NCBI RefSeq assembly: GCF_014905615.1 | Contig: NZ_AQGU01000025.1 | Span: forward strand, 930,001-994,000 | Direction: 5' to 3' | DNA length: 64,000 nt | Source of the DNA: Pseudoalteromonas aliena SW19 | Lineage (GTDB): Bacteria > Pseudomonadota > Gammaproteobacteria > Enterobacterales > Alteromonadaceae | In this document: in pieces, positions 63,514 to 64,000 of the stretch | Layout of the letters: every line of letters begins with the position of its first letter | How positions within the stretch are numbered: the first letter of the stretch is position 1 | Notes under the pieces: model-generated | Told to the model about the DNA's origin: nothing | The model's input: only the letters and a program-made list of their open reading frames with translations | Database searches by the model: none | Made by a program: the position numbers and the translations under genes

Positions 63514-64000
63514 ATGAAAAACATCATCGTTATTTTTTCACTATTGGCATTATTATGTACTGCCAGTTTTGATGTACAGGCACGTAAAAAGTTTGGCAGC
63601 AGTAAACGCGGAAAAACGCCTGCAACACAACAAACAGCGCAAAAACAAAAAGCCGATACAACAACCCCAACGGCTGCACCTAAAGCTAAATCAAATAAAA
63701 AAGGCATTATGGCTGGTGTACTTGGTGGGCTCTTAGCTGGTGGCTTAATTGCAGCTATGCTAGGCGACAATTTTGAAGGTTTTCAGTTGCTAGAAATGAT
63801 TTTATTAGCCGGTGGACTCTTTATTTTATTCAAATTAATAACAGGCTTTTTACGTGCTAATCGTGCACCGCAACTTGCAGATGGTAAGCTTGCAGGTACA
63901 AGTGCTCAGCAAAATGCGTTTAAACAAGCGCCTATAGAGCAAACGACAAGTACAGGCTTTGCAAGCAACGCACCACAAGCCCCAGATGTTCCTTTTAATT
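63514..64000 (+). CDS. Tim44-like domain protein, 3' end outside window
   Basis: The ORF runs off the right edge; 162 residues are visible. A signal-like start (MKNIIVIFSLLALLCTASFD) precedes a basic, Thr/Ala/Lys-rich linker. Then comes a Gly-rich membrane hairpin (IMAGVLGGLLAGGLIAAMLG and LLEMILLAGGLFILFKLI), followed by a polar Gln/Ala-rich segment. This order matches Tim44-domain proteins of Proteobacteria, whose Tim44 part would lie beyond base 64000. Ribosome site AAGGA 6 bases upstream of ATG 63514. Confidence 0.8.
   Translation, partial: MKNIIVIFSLLALLCTASFDVQARKKFGSSKRGKTPATQQTAQKQKADTTTPTAAPKAKSNKKGIMAGVLGGLLAGGLIAAMLGDNFEGFQLLEMILLAGGLFILFKLITGFLRANRAPQLADGKLAGTSAQQNAFKQAPIEQTTSTGFASNAPQAPDVPFN

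Noticed and set aside
1..64000. tRNA, rRNA or CRISPR arrays
   Set aside because: No cloverleaf, no rRNA-like stretch and no regularly spaced direct repeats were found by reading.

Overview
The window looks like chromosome of an AT-rich marine gammaproteobacterium, most likely Pseudoalteromonas or a close Alteromonadales relative. This rests on gene content and order: yfcL / NAD-kinase-like / epmC, aroC-prmB, smrB, sixA, fadI-fadJ, a MoxR-DUF58-BatA-BatB-BatD operon, and an ECF sigma factor with a DUF3379 partner. I see no rRNA, tRNA, CRISPR array, transposase or complete prophage.

Region by region. 1-10.5 kb: end of a PpiC-like gene and a small membrane protein; Hsp20 with a ROSE-like RNA thermometer; a peroxiredoxin-like gene; a frameshifted thioredoxin-like gene; a TonB-dependent receptor; glutaredoxin; the DeaD RNA helicase; an AbgT-type transporter. 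10.6-20.8 kb: the conserved yfcL-epmC and prmB-aroC/smrB neighbourhood. It is split by an accessory insert (12.7-17.0 kb) with a zinc-ribbon protein, a DUF4112 protein and a tandemly duplicated DUF6795-like/class 3 lipase pair, of which the first lipase is a wreck. This resembles a type VI effector/immunity locus, although no T6SS genes are present here.

20.8-24.1 kb: a compact accessory cassette with a Mor-like activator, two different DUF2589-type proteins, a small zinc-ribbon protein and a secreted four-cysteine protein. One near-perfect 19-bp palindrome occurs exactly twice, upstream of the regulator and upstream of the secreted-protein gene, suggesting a small regulon. 24.1-32.5 kb: SDR / ASCH / RidA / SixA operon, a pitrilysin-like M16 protease, a PAS-GGDEF-EAL protein, and the EF-P paralogue EfpL (YeiP).

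32.6-49.5 kb: the most unusual part. A 2896-residue DUF4347 surface protein with cadherin/VCBS-like, Calx-beta and TSP3 repeats carries a GlyGly-CTERM-like segment. That segment is followed in frame by a second signal peptide and an outer-membrane beta-barrel. Upstream on the same strand lie a sulfotransferase, a phage-tail-collar protein, a degenerate formyltransferase, a PRMT-like methyltransferase, a 46-codon candidate gene and a PhyH dioxygenase. Divergent from these are a second PRMT-like methyltransferase, an HExxH protein and an unknown protein. The PhyH N-terminus and the second methyltransferase's C-terminus share a domain of about 65 residues that I do not recognise. I read this as a candidate modification system, possibly for the surface protein; its product cannot be deduced from sequence alone.

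49.5-64 kb: two MITE-like repeat families, a YjbR-like protein, a GNAT acetyltransferase, fadI-fadJ with a translationally coupled 47-residue membrane protein and a FadR-like palindrome, the MoxR/Bat operon, the sigma factor and DUF3379 partner, and the start of a Tim44-like protein cut by the window edge.

Stretches over 300 bases without a recognised gene: 20784-21087 (holds the first palindrome), 23771-24120 (repeat remnant and inverted repeats only), 31620-31933 (repeat copy and efpL terminator), 45417-45686 together with 45134-45275 (flanks of the small ORF, nothing else seen), 49513-49962 (268-bp MITE), 50901-51236 (repeat copies and fadJ terminator). The 54901-55085 gap is a divergent promoter region in which I could not place a convincing promoter.
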